A stretch of 64,000 bases of DNA from Sphingobacteriia bacterium. GTDB lineage: Bacteria > Bacteroidota > Bacteroidia > Chitinophagales > Chitinophagaceae. The stretch is from positions 646,307 through 710,306 of the forward strand of contig JAFKLS010000018.1 of NCBI GenBank assembly GCA_017304675.1. Direction: 5' to 3'. The notes under the pieces were generated by a model. It saw only the letters and a list, made by a program, of their open reading frames with translations, was not told the DNA's origin and did no database searches. The position numbers and the translations under genes were made by a program. This document shows positions 8,887-17,450 of the stretch, in pieces. Numbering within the stretch: the stretch's first letter is position 1; each line of letters begins with the position of its first letter.

Positions 8887-9357
8887 TTATGCTGCAGCTA
8901 AAAACAAAATAAGTAATGCTGCAAAACCTATTGTTCCAAACCATATCCACTTTATCAGTTCCCGCTCGTCATCTTTTAAAAATAAATAACCGAAAAGTAA
9001 TGCCAAAGGTCCAAAAAGCAGTCCTTTAAAAAACCAGCTTATTTTTTGAAAAACAGTGATATCATCTCCGTAGGCATAATGATTGAGCATTTTTTTTGCT
9101 TTACGCTGGGTCATCTTAAATGAAATTCGTTCTAAAAGCCCCATTTTTCTACCTGTTATTTTTTGATATTGATCCAATGTAAGGCCGGTGAATACTTTTA
9201 ATTGATTGAGCCTTTGCTTGTCAGCTTGCGCTCTCATATTTTGTGCACTATCAACTTTATGTGTTCTTTCCATTGGCAAAGATGGTACAGCACCAAAACA
9301 AACAGGGGTTAGCAAGATAAAGAGTAAAAAAGGTAAAATAAAGATTGTTTTTCTCAT
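8887..9357 (-). CDS. Exported or membrane protein, unknown function
   Basis: A 156-residue protein with a signal peptide or N-terminal helix (FILPFLLFILLTPVCFG), a basic helical middle (GRKMGLLERISFKMTQRKAKKML) and two C-terminal hydrophobic stretches (about 108-127 and 137-155). The layout resembles small Bacteroidota membrane proteins of unknown role. No catalytic motif is visible. Confidence 0.65.
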   Translation of the reverse strand: MRKTIFILPFLLFILLTPVCFGAVPSLPMERTHKVDSAQNMRAQADKQRLNQLKVFTGLTLDQYQKITGRKMGLLERISFKMTQRKAKKMLNHYAYGDDITVFQKISWFFKGLLFGPLALLFGYLFLKDDERELIKWIWFGTIGFAALLILFLAAA

Positions 9358-9431
9358 GTTTTTGGTTGAGTTTAATGGTGAGTAATAAAAATATGATAAT
9401 TAATATTTATAATCATTTTTTTATTTTTATG

Positions 9432-10403
9432 TCACAAATAACGAATCATGAGAAGAGTTATCAAAGAAATGAGAATCCACAATATCATTCCCTGTAAAAT
9501 TGGTTTTAACCCCACAGAAGCCAGCGCTTTTTTAGACAACCCGCAACCAATTAAAAACAGTGTTACAGTAAGCCCCGATTTAGATATTTGAACACTGTAG
9601 TTACTGATTTTTTGCCCCAAAGGCACATATGTATTTAGAGCAACGGCCATAATAAATAGCCCGATAAAATAAGGTATTTTAATGTTACTCCCTTTTGATT
9701 TAAATAAAGTACCACTTAAAAGAGCTACAGGAATTATCCACAATGCTCTTACCAATTTTACTGTTGTTGCAATTTGTAATGCCTCATTTCCATATTTGCC
9801 GGCAGCGCCAACAACAGAGCTTGTATCGTGAATAGCAATGGCACACCACAACCCAAATTGAGATTGGGAAAGATGCAGTTGTTTCCCAACGAAAGGAAAT
9901 GCAATAAGCGCAATAGAATTGAGAATAAAAATTGTTCCCAAAGCAATACTTATTTGCTTTTCTTCTGCTTTAATAACAGGTGCTATGGCAGCAATGGCAC
10001 TACCTCCGCATATTGCAGTTCCTGTAGAAATGAGAAAAGATATTTTGTTGTTTAGCTTTAAAAATTTGCCAAATAAATAGCCGAAAACAAGTGTACCCAA
10101 AATAGAAACAGCCGCCAATAAAATACCTTCTTTCCCTGCCTTTAATGCTGTTCCTGCATTAATACCAAAACCTAAACCAACCACTGAAACCTTGAGTAAT
10201 AGATGTGTTGCTTTATGATTAAGATGAAAATACGGATGTCCGACAAACTGTGCTATTATTATTCCTAAAATAAGGGCTAACGGTGGCGATGCAAAAGGCG
10301 ATAAGCTGAAGATGAACATCAATATAAAAACTGCTTCCCGTGCTGTGATACTCCTGTCTAAGATTTTTTTTGTGTTTCTATGAATGCTCGTATTGTTTTT
10401 CAT
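9432..10403 (-). CDS. YeiH/UPF0324-family membrane transporter
   Basis: A 323-residue polytopic protein with about ten hydrophobic segments. The family motifs GTAICGGSAIAAIAPVI and AIHDTSSVVGAAGKYG are both present. Family members are annotated as putative sulfate or sulfonate exporters; the substrate is not proved. The LysR-type gene directly upstream on the same strand is the usual partner of yeiH-like genes and probably controls it. Confidence 0.88.
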   Translation of the reverse strand: MKNNTSIHRNTKKILDRSITAREAVFILMFIFSLSPFASPPLALILGIIIAQFVGHPYFHLNHKATHLLLKVSVVGLGFGINAGTALKAGKEGILLAAVSILGTLVFGYLFGKFLKLNNKISFLISTGTAICGGSAIAAIAPVIKAEEKQISIALGTIFILNSIALIAFPFVGKQLHLSQSQFGLWCAIAIHDTSSVVGAAGKYGNEALQIATTVKLVRALWIIPVALLSGTLFKSKGSNIKIPYFIGLFIMAVALNTYVPLGQKISNYSVQISKSGLTVTLFLIGCGLSKKALASVGLKPILQGMILWILISLITLLMIRYL

Positions 10404-10474
10404 TACACTGTAAATTATTTCAGTGCAAAAGTCAACAACAGCAAGAAAGTGTGGAAATGACTATTTACAATACT

Positions 10475-11380
10475 CTATAACTTTAAGTTATTGTTTTGCA
10501 TAAATTTTAGAAACAACTCTTTTAAATGATTTGTACCACCTTGCTGAGTAATTAAATAGAAATACCGCTCAATATTCAATTCTTTTATGTCTACTATCCT
10601 AAGTTCATTATTCTTTAATTCTTTGAACACAGAGTGAACGGACAGAAATGCAAAAGATTTTGAGTGAATCAGGTAAGACTTAATGCTCTCGCTGCTTTCC
10701 AGAGTTATTTCAACATTTAAGTTTGAGAATTTTATATTTTCTTTTTTTAAAGCGGCAACAACCACTTCTAAAGAGCCGGAGCCTTGTTCCCGTACAACCA
10801 ACGGTAATTTTTGTAATTCACTTAAGGTAAGCGCTGATTTTTTGATTGCCGTATTCGCAACATTTGTGCAAAGCACTATTTCGTCTTTAATCAGCTGTGT
10901 ATATTTTATATGCTGGCGTTTCGACTGCCCCTCCACAATGCCAAGATCAATTTTATTTTCTGTCAGCAAATTTTCAATATACTCAGTATTACCCTCTGTT
11001 AATTCAATATGAATGTCCTGAAATTTTTCTTTAAATAAAGCAAGGTATCCTGGCAGAACATATTGTGCAACGGTAGTGCTTGCACCCAATTTAATTGTGC
11101 CTTTCACATTTTCGTTTAACGCTGCCAAGTCAAATTCAATATCGCGATAAATATTAAAAATATCATCCGTGTATTTCAATAATGTGTTGCCGGCATGGGT
11201 TAGTTGTATCTTCGTTCCGTTCCGTTCAAACAACTTGCACTTATAAAAAGCTTCAATTTCCTGAATATGTTTTGTTACAGCAGGTTGCGTAATGAATAAT
11301 TCATCTGCAGCTTTTGTAAAGTTGAGGCGTTTTGCTACCGTGTGAAATACTTTCAATCTAAAATCAAACATATTGGTCAA
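10475..11380 (-). CDS. LysR-family transcriptional regulator
   Basis: A 301-residue regulator. The N-terminal winged helix-turn-helix (FDFRLKVFHTVAKRLNFTKAADELFITQPAVTKHIQ, cut here for length in the family sense) spans about residues 4-62; a periplasmic-binding-protein-like effector domain follows. Position 5' of the YeiH-type gene suggests sensing of a sulfur compound or related anion, as for YeiE/CysB relatives; this is inference. MTNM gives two possible starts three codons apart. Confidence 0.88.
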   Translation of the reverse strand: MTNMFDFRLKVFHTVAKRLNFTKAADELFITQPAVTKHIQEIEAFYKCKLFERNGTKIQLTHAGNTLLKYTDDIFNIYRDIEFDLAALNENVKGTIKLGASTTVAQYVLPGYLALFKEKFQDIHIELTEGNTEYIENLLTENKIDLGIVEGQSKRQHIKYTQLIKDEIVLCTNVANTAIKKSALTLSELQKLPLVVREQGSGSLEVVVAALKKENIKFSNLNVEITLESSESIKSYLIHSKSFAFLSVHSVFKELKNNELRIVDIKELNIERYFYLITQQGGTNHLKELFLKFMQNNNLKL

Positions 11381-11503
11381 TAAACCTGAAATTATGGAAA
11401 AAGTTGGTTAACAGAACGCCTTTAGCCAATAAGGAACTATCTACTATCAGACCAAGACATAAACTATTCTATGTAATTGATGATTTATATCACCAAAAAA
11501 AGG

Positions 11504-13591
11504 TTAACTGTTATTACTCAGGGGTAGTTGAATATAAAAAGTTGTGCCTTTCCCATCTTCGCTTTCTGCCCAAATTTTTCCTTTATGAGATTCAATAATC
11601 TGTTTGCAAACAGATAAGCCTAAACCAAAACTTCTTTCCCCTGCAGTACCTTTTCGTTTTAGTGTAGTGAAAGCATCAAAAATATGTTCGAGATGTTCTG
11701 CCGGTATTCCAATACCATTATCTTTTACGGCTATTATGGCAGTATTATGTTCTCTCTCTAACCGGATTTTTATATTGGAATTTGCCGGACTAAACTTGAT
11801 TGCGTTATTAATTAAGTTGTTTAAGGCCCGCTCTGTTTTTTCAACATCAATATTGGTTGTAATAAGTTCATTCGGCAAGTCCAGTTCAATTATCTGTCTT
11901 TTCTCTTTAGCCTTAAATTGAAGCAGGGCGGCACTTTGCCTGATTATAGCAGTAAGGTTTGTGTTTTGCAGGTTCAGTGTTTCATTACCGGTATTGGAAT
12001 GAAGTAATTCATTAATAAGCAATAAGGAATTGTTTGATGTTGATTCAATCATTTTAATTAATTCCTGACGTTGTTCTATTGCATGTTCTTCCGTTGTTAA
12101 AGCTTGTGCAATAGCAGCAATACCACTGATAGGGTTACGCAAATCATGGGCCACTACTCTTAAAATTCTGTCTTTGTCTTTATTGCTTTTTTCCAAAGCC
12201 TGCATAGCATAGCTTAGTTGATCTTTCTGTTCGTTAATTTCAAAATTTAATTTGGTGAGTGCTGCAACATTTTTCTTCGAATGTTTATAGTTTGTATATA
12301 CCAAAATAACAATAACCAAAGCCATTAGGGCCAAAGCAAGTGTTATCCACAAATAAACTTTATTAAGCTGGTTATCTTTTTGCAGTAAGCTTATTTGCAA
12401 TTGCTGTTCCTTATCTTTCAATTCTCGTGTAATATTCGTTTCAAGCGCTCCCTTTTTTACTTCTGCTATTGAATCTCGCATTGTAATAAAACTCCTGTAG
12501 TATTTTATTTCTTCGGCAGTATTTTTCATTTCATGATAATATGCTGCCATCATTTCCTTCCAGCCTAATTCTGCATCTGTATTGGGCAATGTATCCAGGC
12601 TTTTACGCAATGCAGCCATGGTTTGATACATATTTGCAAGCGACTTTTTTTGCCATTGTACTTTTGCCAATTGTTGTTGGCAAAGCTGCGCATCGCCATG
12701 TTCTGTACCTATAACTGTATTATTATAAATTGCCTGCTTATACAAAAGCTCTGCCGAATCCAGTTGGTTATTGGTTGCATAAATTTTTGCCAGGTTACCA
12801 AAAACAACTCCACTGCATGTAGCCGTTATTTGCCTGCTTAAAGAAGAATCGGCAATATAACGATATTCAGAATTTTTAATGTTGGCCAACGCTTTATTAT
12901 AAAACAAAATAGCGCTATCGTATTTTTTTAATTTTGTATAGCATAACCCTATATCATCAAACAACTCTTGCGTTTTGCCTGTGCGCAAATAATATTCAGA
13001 TTCCGGGCAGTTATCAATACAGGCAAGTGAAGAACTGAAATAAGTTATTGCCTGGTCATACAGTTGTTGCCTGTACAATACGTTGGCAATAGATTCTGTA
13101 ATGCCCTGGCTACTGCAACTGTCTTTATACTTTTCAACAATAGTGTATGCCTTAAAATAATTGTCATAAGATTTTTGATAGTTATTCAGATTAAAATAAG
13201 CATTCCCTTTTTGAATAAAAGATGCTGCATGTTCTTCAGGAGAAATAATCTTATCTAAGTTATTTTTTTCAATTAATGTTATACAACTGTCTGCATAATT
13301 TAGAGAAAGATGATACTGTTGAAGATCTTTAAAGATCCATGTTTTAACAGACAGGTAATAATAAGTAGTCCATTTATCCTGTTTTCTTTTACTGTAATAA
13401 ATAGAATCAAGCTTTGCAATTGCATTTTTAAAATCCCTTTTTTCCAGGTATGGCTTTATAATATTACTGCACTGGTTTCGTGTTTCAAGCTCGTTTTTTC
13501 TCTCTGCTTCAATATTTTGTTGAGTGCAGGAAAACAACTCCGCTATGAAAAAGGCAATTATAAAAAGGGGGTACTTAGTAAAACGGCGCAT
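11504..13591 (-). CDS. TPR-containing sensor histidine kinase lipoprotein
   Basis: A 695-residue protein with a lipoprotein-type signal ending in the lipobox LFSC. About residues 30-390 are TPR-like helical repeats (YFNLNNYQKSYDNYFKA, LYKQAIYNN). One membrane helix follows (VYLWITLALALMALVIVILVY), then a coiled coil, the H-box RVVAHDLRNPISG near residue 478, and an ATPase domain with N-box NNLINNAIKFS, G1 DNGIGIP and G2 GLGLSV. It probably reads a periplasmic protein-protein signal. No response regulator gene is adjacent, so its partner is encoded elsewhere. Confidence 0.9.
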   Translation of the reverse strand: MRRFTKYPLFIIAFFIAELFSCTQQNIEAERKNELETRNQCSNIIKPYLEKRDFKNAIAKLDSIYYSKRKQDKWTTYYYLSVKTWIFKDLQQYHLSLNYADSCITLIEKNNLDKIISPEEHAASFIQKGNAYFNLNNYQKSYDNYFKAYTIVEKYKDSCSSQGITESIANVLYRQQLYDQAITYFSSSLACIDNCPESEYYLRTGKTQELFDDIGLCYTKLKKYDSAILFYNKALANIKNSEYRYIADSSLSRQITATCSGVVFGNLAKIYATNNQLDSAELLYKQAIYNNTVIGTEHGDAQLCQQQLAKVQWQKKSLANMYQTMAALRKSLDTLPNTDAELGWKEMMAAYYHEMKNTAEEIKYYRSFITMRDSIAEVKKGALETNITRELKDKEQQLQISLLQKDNQLNKVYLWITLALALMALVIVILVYTNYKHSKKNVAALTKLNFEINEQKDQLSYAMQALEKSNKDKDRILRVVAHDLRNPISGIAAIAQALTTEEHAIEQRQELIKMIESTSNNSLLLINELLHSNTGNETLNLQNTNLTAIIRQSAALLQFKAKEKRQIIELDLPNELITTNIDVEKTERALNNLINNAIKFSPANSNIKIRLEREHNTAIIAVKDNGIGIPAEHLEHIFDAFTTLKRKGTAGERSFGLGLSVCKQIIESHKGKIWAESEDGKGTTFYIQLPLSNNS

Positions 13592-13771
13592 TATTGAATA
13601 AACAAGATGAAAGTAACGATAATTAATAATAAATACTCCATTTATATACCGTAACAGGAAATTTAGTTTGAAACTGCTATGTTTATTCAGGTTATTATAG
13701 AATATGGTATTAGCCTAACTGCTGTATAATTATAGTGGGAGTTTACTTTAGCATCGTCAGTGATCACTTTT

Positions 13772-13956
13772 TCATTTCAATTCAACTGTTGTGCAATTAG
13801 AAGTTAATAGCAGAATCAATACACTCATTACTAATTCTGATTGAAACTGGCCTTTAAACATCCATCCAATCAATTTTGGAAGCTCCTTACCGCCAGTAAA
13901 CCAATGCTTCCTCCAGCAATACGAAAGATCAATAAGATTTTAAATAAAATATTCAT
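13772..13956 (-). pseudogene. Possible remnant of a small membrane-protein gene
   Basis: An ATG at 13956 on the minus strand opens a 28-codon frame (MNILFKILLIFRIAGGSIGL...). After a one-base shift a second frame continues with a hydrophobic stretch (LIGWMFKG, SVLILLLTS) to a stop at 13772. Together they read like a broken 60-residue, two-helix membrane protein. The 466-bp gap between the kinase and the TMEM175 gene holds nothing else I can support. Confidence 0.25.
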
Positions 13957-14057
13957 GCTTTTAATTACAATTTATGCAGTAGAAGCCTTCTTGTTTTTTT
14001 GAGGTTTGCTTTAACAAAGCAACTGCTAATAAAAATAGCAGGTACACAAAAGGATAG

Positions 14058-14744
14058 CTATTTGAGATATTGTTCCATGATTTTCGGATACTTTCTTTTG
14101 TAATATCTTTTTACCAAATAAGTTATAAGCGGGGTTATTGGCGGAATAAGGTATGCGATGCCCGGGTTTACAAGAGAAAGAAGGCAAGCACAAATAAAAA
14201 CTAAGGGAATTGTAAGAGACCTGGCTATATTATAATTGAGTATGGCTTTGCTTAGGTTTTTAGACAGATCGTATTTCGGATTGCCTATAACCTGCCAGAG
14301 CCGGAAAAAGAAGAAGCCTGCCATGCAGATGGTTAAGGTATAAATAGCCAAAGGCAATTTTAATGAGCTGTCATAGTATTCACTTAAGAATGCTGTGCTA
14401 AATGGCATCATCACTATAGGCAATAAGAACAATAGGTTACTCCAAAGAAGTTTACTGTTAGTATTTATCACATACGCAAAAAGTCTGTGGTGCCCGAGCC
14501 AGTATAATCCCACTACAAAGAAACTTACAAAAAAACCGATAAACTTGGGGGATGCTTGCACTAAGACATGCCAAAGCTCCTGATCAGATATTTCACCGGG
14601 ATGGATCTCCGGTATTTTTATTTCGATTATCAACAAGGTAATGGCGATTGCAAAAACAGCATCACTAAACAATGCTATCCTTTCTAATTGGAAATTTTCC
14701 TTATGTTGGGTTTCTAATTCCATATTATACATAATTGTGTACAA
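14058..14744 (-). CDS. TMEM175-family (DUF1211) potassium-channel-like protein
   Basis: A protein of about 220 residues with six hydrophobic segments. It carries the signature FSDAVFAIAITLLIIEIKIPE of bacterial TMEM175 channels, where the FSD motif in helix 1 is structural. Bacterial members conduct potassium with modest selectivity. The first ATG is only four bases after the preceding gene; Met8 (MELETQHK) is an equally likely start. Last gene of the five-gene minus-strand operon. Confidence 0.88.
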   Translation of the reverse strand: MYTIMYNMELETQHKENFQLERIALFSDAVFAIAITLLIIEIKIPEIHPGEISDQELWHVLVQASPKFIGFFVSFFVVGLYWLGHHRLFAYVINTNSKLLWSNLLFLLPIVMMPFSTAFLSEYYDSSLKLPLAIYTLTICMAGFFFFRLWQVIGNPKYDLSKNLSKAILNYNIARSLTIPLVFICACLLSLVNPGIAYLIPPITPLITYLVKRYYKRKYPKIMEQYLK

Positions 14745-14748
14745 ACTA

Positions 14749-14904
14749 TTATTTTCGGGACAATTGTTTGAAAATGGCTATTGTTAAAAACAGCATAGAC
14801 ATTCCAAGTCCTACCCATTTAAGCGTGCCTTTAAGGGCGACTAAACTGATGACCAAGACGACTAATCCTATGGTAGTATATACTGTAGTATTACGTTTAC
14901 TCAT
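14749..14904 (-). CDS. 51-residue two-helix membrane protein
   Basis: I use the internal start MSKRNTTVYTTIG because its ATG overlaps the stop of the preceding gene (ATGA), a coupling arrangement; the longer open frame runs back inside that gene and is unlikely. Two hydrophobic helices (TTIGLVVLVISLVAL and WVGLGMSMLFLTIAIF) are separated by a short loop. Family not recognised. Confidence 0.6.
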   Translation of the reverse strand: MSKRNTTVYTTIGLVVLVISLVALKGTLKWVGLGMSMLFLTIAIFKQLSRK

Positions 14905-15314
14905 TCTGATATTTCTTTGATGGTAAGTGAGCTTCTTATGGTCCGGGCAATCAAAATAATGAACAGTATAGGTATTACCGAAGATGAATGATACCAAGCT
15001 GATTGATTAATCCTGGAAAGTGCCACAGCCAATAAAACAACCGCAGTTATGCATAAGGCTATCATTGCCCTGTTTGAAAGATTATAAAATAGTTCTAAAG
15101 AGATGTTTTCAGCTATGGTATTTGACGGTACACCTGTGGAAACCTGCTTTTCTCCCATAAATCTTTTTACCCGCAACGCTTCGGGGTGATTGGTAGAAAG
15201 TACTGCTGTTTCCCCTGCCTTTAGTGATATGGAATTACCTTCAGCTGTTAAGATGGTAAGCTTCCCTAAAAAACGTATCGGTTGTTTTCTTCGCGTAATA
15301 TTTATTGTTGTCAT
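14901..15314 (-). CDS. Membrane protein with N-terminal soluble domain, unknown
   Basis: A 137-residue protein: a strand-rich N-terminal region of about 70 residues (TRRKQPIRFLGKLTILTAEG) followed by two helices (MIALCITAVVLLAVALS and VIPILFIILIARTI). No known domain is recognised. It starts ten bases after the retropepsin-like gene and overlaps the next small gene by four bases. Confidence 0.65.
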   Translation of the reverse strand: MTTINITRRKQPIRFLGKLTILTAEGNSISLKAGETAVLSTNHPEALRVKRFMGEKQVSTGVPSNTIAENISLELFYNLSNRAMIALCITAVVLLAVALSRINQSAWYHSSSVIPILFIILIARTIRSSLTIKEISE

Positions 15315-15324
15315 ATTTATTAAA

Positions 15325-16332
15325 TTATTTTTTCTCTTGCTTTACAATACCAAAACGGTTATTACGAAAATCAATAATCACTACGTTATCAAAAAAATAA
15401 GCGTTCCCTGTTGTTCCTGTTATACCTTCTCCTTTATTAAAATCGAGCAACCGTTGGTTTTCTGTGTACCAAGCTTTTTGTGGTGATAGTTTGAATTTTC
15501 CGAGATAAACAGCGGAACGAATAGGAGCTCCATAATAGCGTACTTTCTCTCCCCATGAGTTGACTTTTAAAGTATCAACCTTTGCATCAGGATCTACGGT
15601 ACTTTCCCAAAATTGCTTGTTAGTGGATAGCGGAAAAATACTAGCTCCTGTATCGAACATAATCCAATGTACCTGTCCGTTAATGGTAAGGGGCAATTGA
15701 ATGCGGTTATTCTTTACCTTGCAATTAACAAATACAGCTCTTGAAGACCAATATTTGGTAATTGTATCCAGCAAACACATTTTATGATTCGGATAATCGA
15801 TGATCAGCACTTTATTCTTTGTAAAGTCTGCCCCAATAGTTCCGATATGCTTTTCTGATGAAGTAAACAATGAGTCCTTTGGAACTTCATCACCGTAGTT
15901 CTCAAAAAAAAGAGCATCCTTTGTTGTATAGTTGCCAATATGCAATGCTATTTTTTTGGATGGGTAAATCACTACGCCTGCATCAGATGTTCCAGGATGA
16001 AGTGTATCCAGCAAACTGTATAAAAAAGCTCGGCCTGGATAATAATTTTTTAAAGTATTGCCATATAAAACGGTTTCACTGGCCCCTAGGTCAAACTGGG
16101 CCATGAAATTCGCGTTTATGTTATCTATTTTTACTGGCAATAATATCGCCAGTTTATCGAAATACCTGCCACTAACAGAATCGCTGTACCATTTAAAAGA
16201 AAACCATTGGGGAGCATCCTTATGCACTAATTTACTTTTTTGGGCATTGGAGATTACGCAAACAAAGGAACATACGATTGATAAACAGATTGCCCTGGTT
16301 ATTTTTATGGTTGATTTTTTATGTTTATCCAT
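15325..16332 (-). CDS. Exported retropepsin-like aspartic protease homologue
   Basis: A 335-residue protein with a signal peptide (AICLSIVCSFVCVISNAQ). It has two pepsin-type half-sites: AQFDLGASETVLYGN near residue 80, where the usual DTGA has become DLGA, and the canonical MFDTGASIFPLS near residue 228. The C-terminal AYFFDNVVIIDFRNNRFGI is the usual last strand region. It probably acts in the periplasm or envelope. Whether the DLGA half-site supports catalysis is unclear; the Asp itself is kept. Its start overlaps the end of the TraB-like gene by eight bases. Confidence 0.75.
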   Translation of the reverse strand: MDKHKKSTIKITRAICLSIVCSFVCVISNAQKSKLVHKDAPQWFSFKWYSDSVSGRYFDKLAILLPVKIDNINANFMAQFDLGASETVLYGNTLKNYYPGRAFLYSLLDTLHPGTSDAGVVIYPSKKIALHIGNYTTKDALFFENYGDEVPKDSLFTSSEKHIGTIGADFTKNKVLIIDYPNHKMCLLDTITKYWSSRAVFVNCKVKNNRIQLPLTINGQVHWIMFDTGASIFPLSTNKQFWESTVDPDAKVDTLKVNSWGEKVRYYGAPIRSAVYLGKFKLSPQKAWYTENQRLLDFNKGEGITGTTGNAYFFDNVVIIDFRNNRFGIVKQEKK

Positions 16333-17209
16333 GGGAACTTATTCTACTTTTTATGATTTCTTTTAGTGCAGGTTCAATCGCCAGGGCATGCCCATGTCCA
16401 AATGTCACCATCACGCGGTCGTATTTATTCAAGGCAGCATCAATTTTTGAAAGGAGAACGCTATCCCTTGTCATTTTTGAAACCCTGCCAACAGCACAGT
16501 ATTTGCAATTATCATTTACATAGTCGAAGGCTTCCAGGTCGAGATCTTTTGTATTGAACTTCCTTTTTGTTTCTTTTTCATATAGGGTTTTGAAATAGCT
16601 TAGGTCTGTTTCTTTGTCGGATAAAGGGAACCCGTTCTTAATAAAGTATCGGTGAATGATGCGGTTGAATACAGTATCAAAACTTTCATCTTTGTAGGCT
16701 CCGTAGTGATAGGGTATGGCGATGCGTTCCATTACATAATAAAGGAACAACTCTTCTTTCGGGAGTTTTCTGAGGGTTAATGCAAGCTCTGTTTTTGCAT
16801 CCATATCACCATTCATCATTTTAATGCCTGATTTATCGGCATTGTATTTTAGCACACCGGTTTCTCCATCTCTTTTAAGGGCATCATTAAATGAAACGTA
16901 ATGAATGCTGTCTGGTATTTGTCCGCCCTCATTAAAGGCAATCTGAGGTTTTACCTCGTCAAAATACTTTTCAATGATTTTGAACTGCGGATGGGTACTG
17001 TCCACATCATGTACACATCCAATAAAAACTACCCTTTTATTTTTTGCAGCAACATCTATTATATACGGGGTTTTTACTGTATCCATCATTTTACCAACCA
17101 GCACATAATCCCGTACAGGGTAGCCAGGCTTTGATACAGTGTTTTTTGTCTTGGGGCAGTGACAGGACAAAAAACTTATTACGCTTATCAAAAGCGATGC
17201 ATTTTTCAT
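16325..17209 (-). CDS. TraB/GumN (TIKI-like) lipoprotein
   Basis: A 294-residue protein with a lipoprotein signal whose cleavage site is FLSC. The N-terminal VVFIGCVHDVDSTHPQFKII and C-terminal VMVTFGHGHALAIEPAL segments match the paired histidine motifs of the TraB/PrgY/GumN/TIKI superfamily, which includes metal-dependent peptidases. It would sit on the periplasmic face of a membrane. First gene of the five-gene operon; two direct repeats lie 37-74 bp before its start. Confidence 0.65.
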   Translation of the reverse strand: MKNASLLISVISFLSCHCPKTKNTVSKPGYPVRDYVLVGKMMDTVKTPYIIDVAAKNKRVVFIGCVHDVDSTHPQFKIIEKYFDEVKPQIAFNEGGQIPDSIHYVSFNDALKRDGETGVLKYNADKSGIKMMNGDMDAKTELALTLRKLPKEELFLYYVMERIAIPYHYGAYKDESFDTVFNRIIHRYFIKNGFPLSDKETDLSYFKTLYEKETKRKFNTKDLDLEAFDYVNDNCKYCAVGRVSKMTRDSVLLSKIDAALNKYDRVMVTFGHGHALAIEPALKEIIKSRISSHG

Positions 17210-17245
17210 ATTTGTTAACTAAATCACAGCTACAAATAAAACTTT

Positions 17246-17283
17246 TTGATAAATAGGGTATTGTATGAATTGATAAATAGGGT
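17246..17283. promoter_or_regulatory. Direct repeats, candidate LytTR binding site
   Basis: TTGATAAATAGGGT occurs twice (17246-17259 and 17270-17283), a 24-bp period or about two helix turns. The site lies between the divergent TraB-like gene and the histidine kinase gene. LytTR regulators typically bind two direct repeats spaced about two turns apart, and a LytTR regulator is encoded at 20334. The link is an inference. Confidence 0.45.
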
Positions 17284-17450
17284 TTATTTTTTGATGCAAC
17301 CCATCGTTTATTTGATGAAAAATATTCCACGTTATTATATAGGATTTCTTTGTTGTTTTTACTTACATTGGTTGTTCTACCCATAGAGAATTTGAGTAAA
17401 CTTGCACATTGATTAAGCATTTGATATGTGCCTAATGGATTGATAACTGA

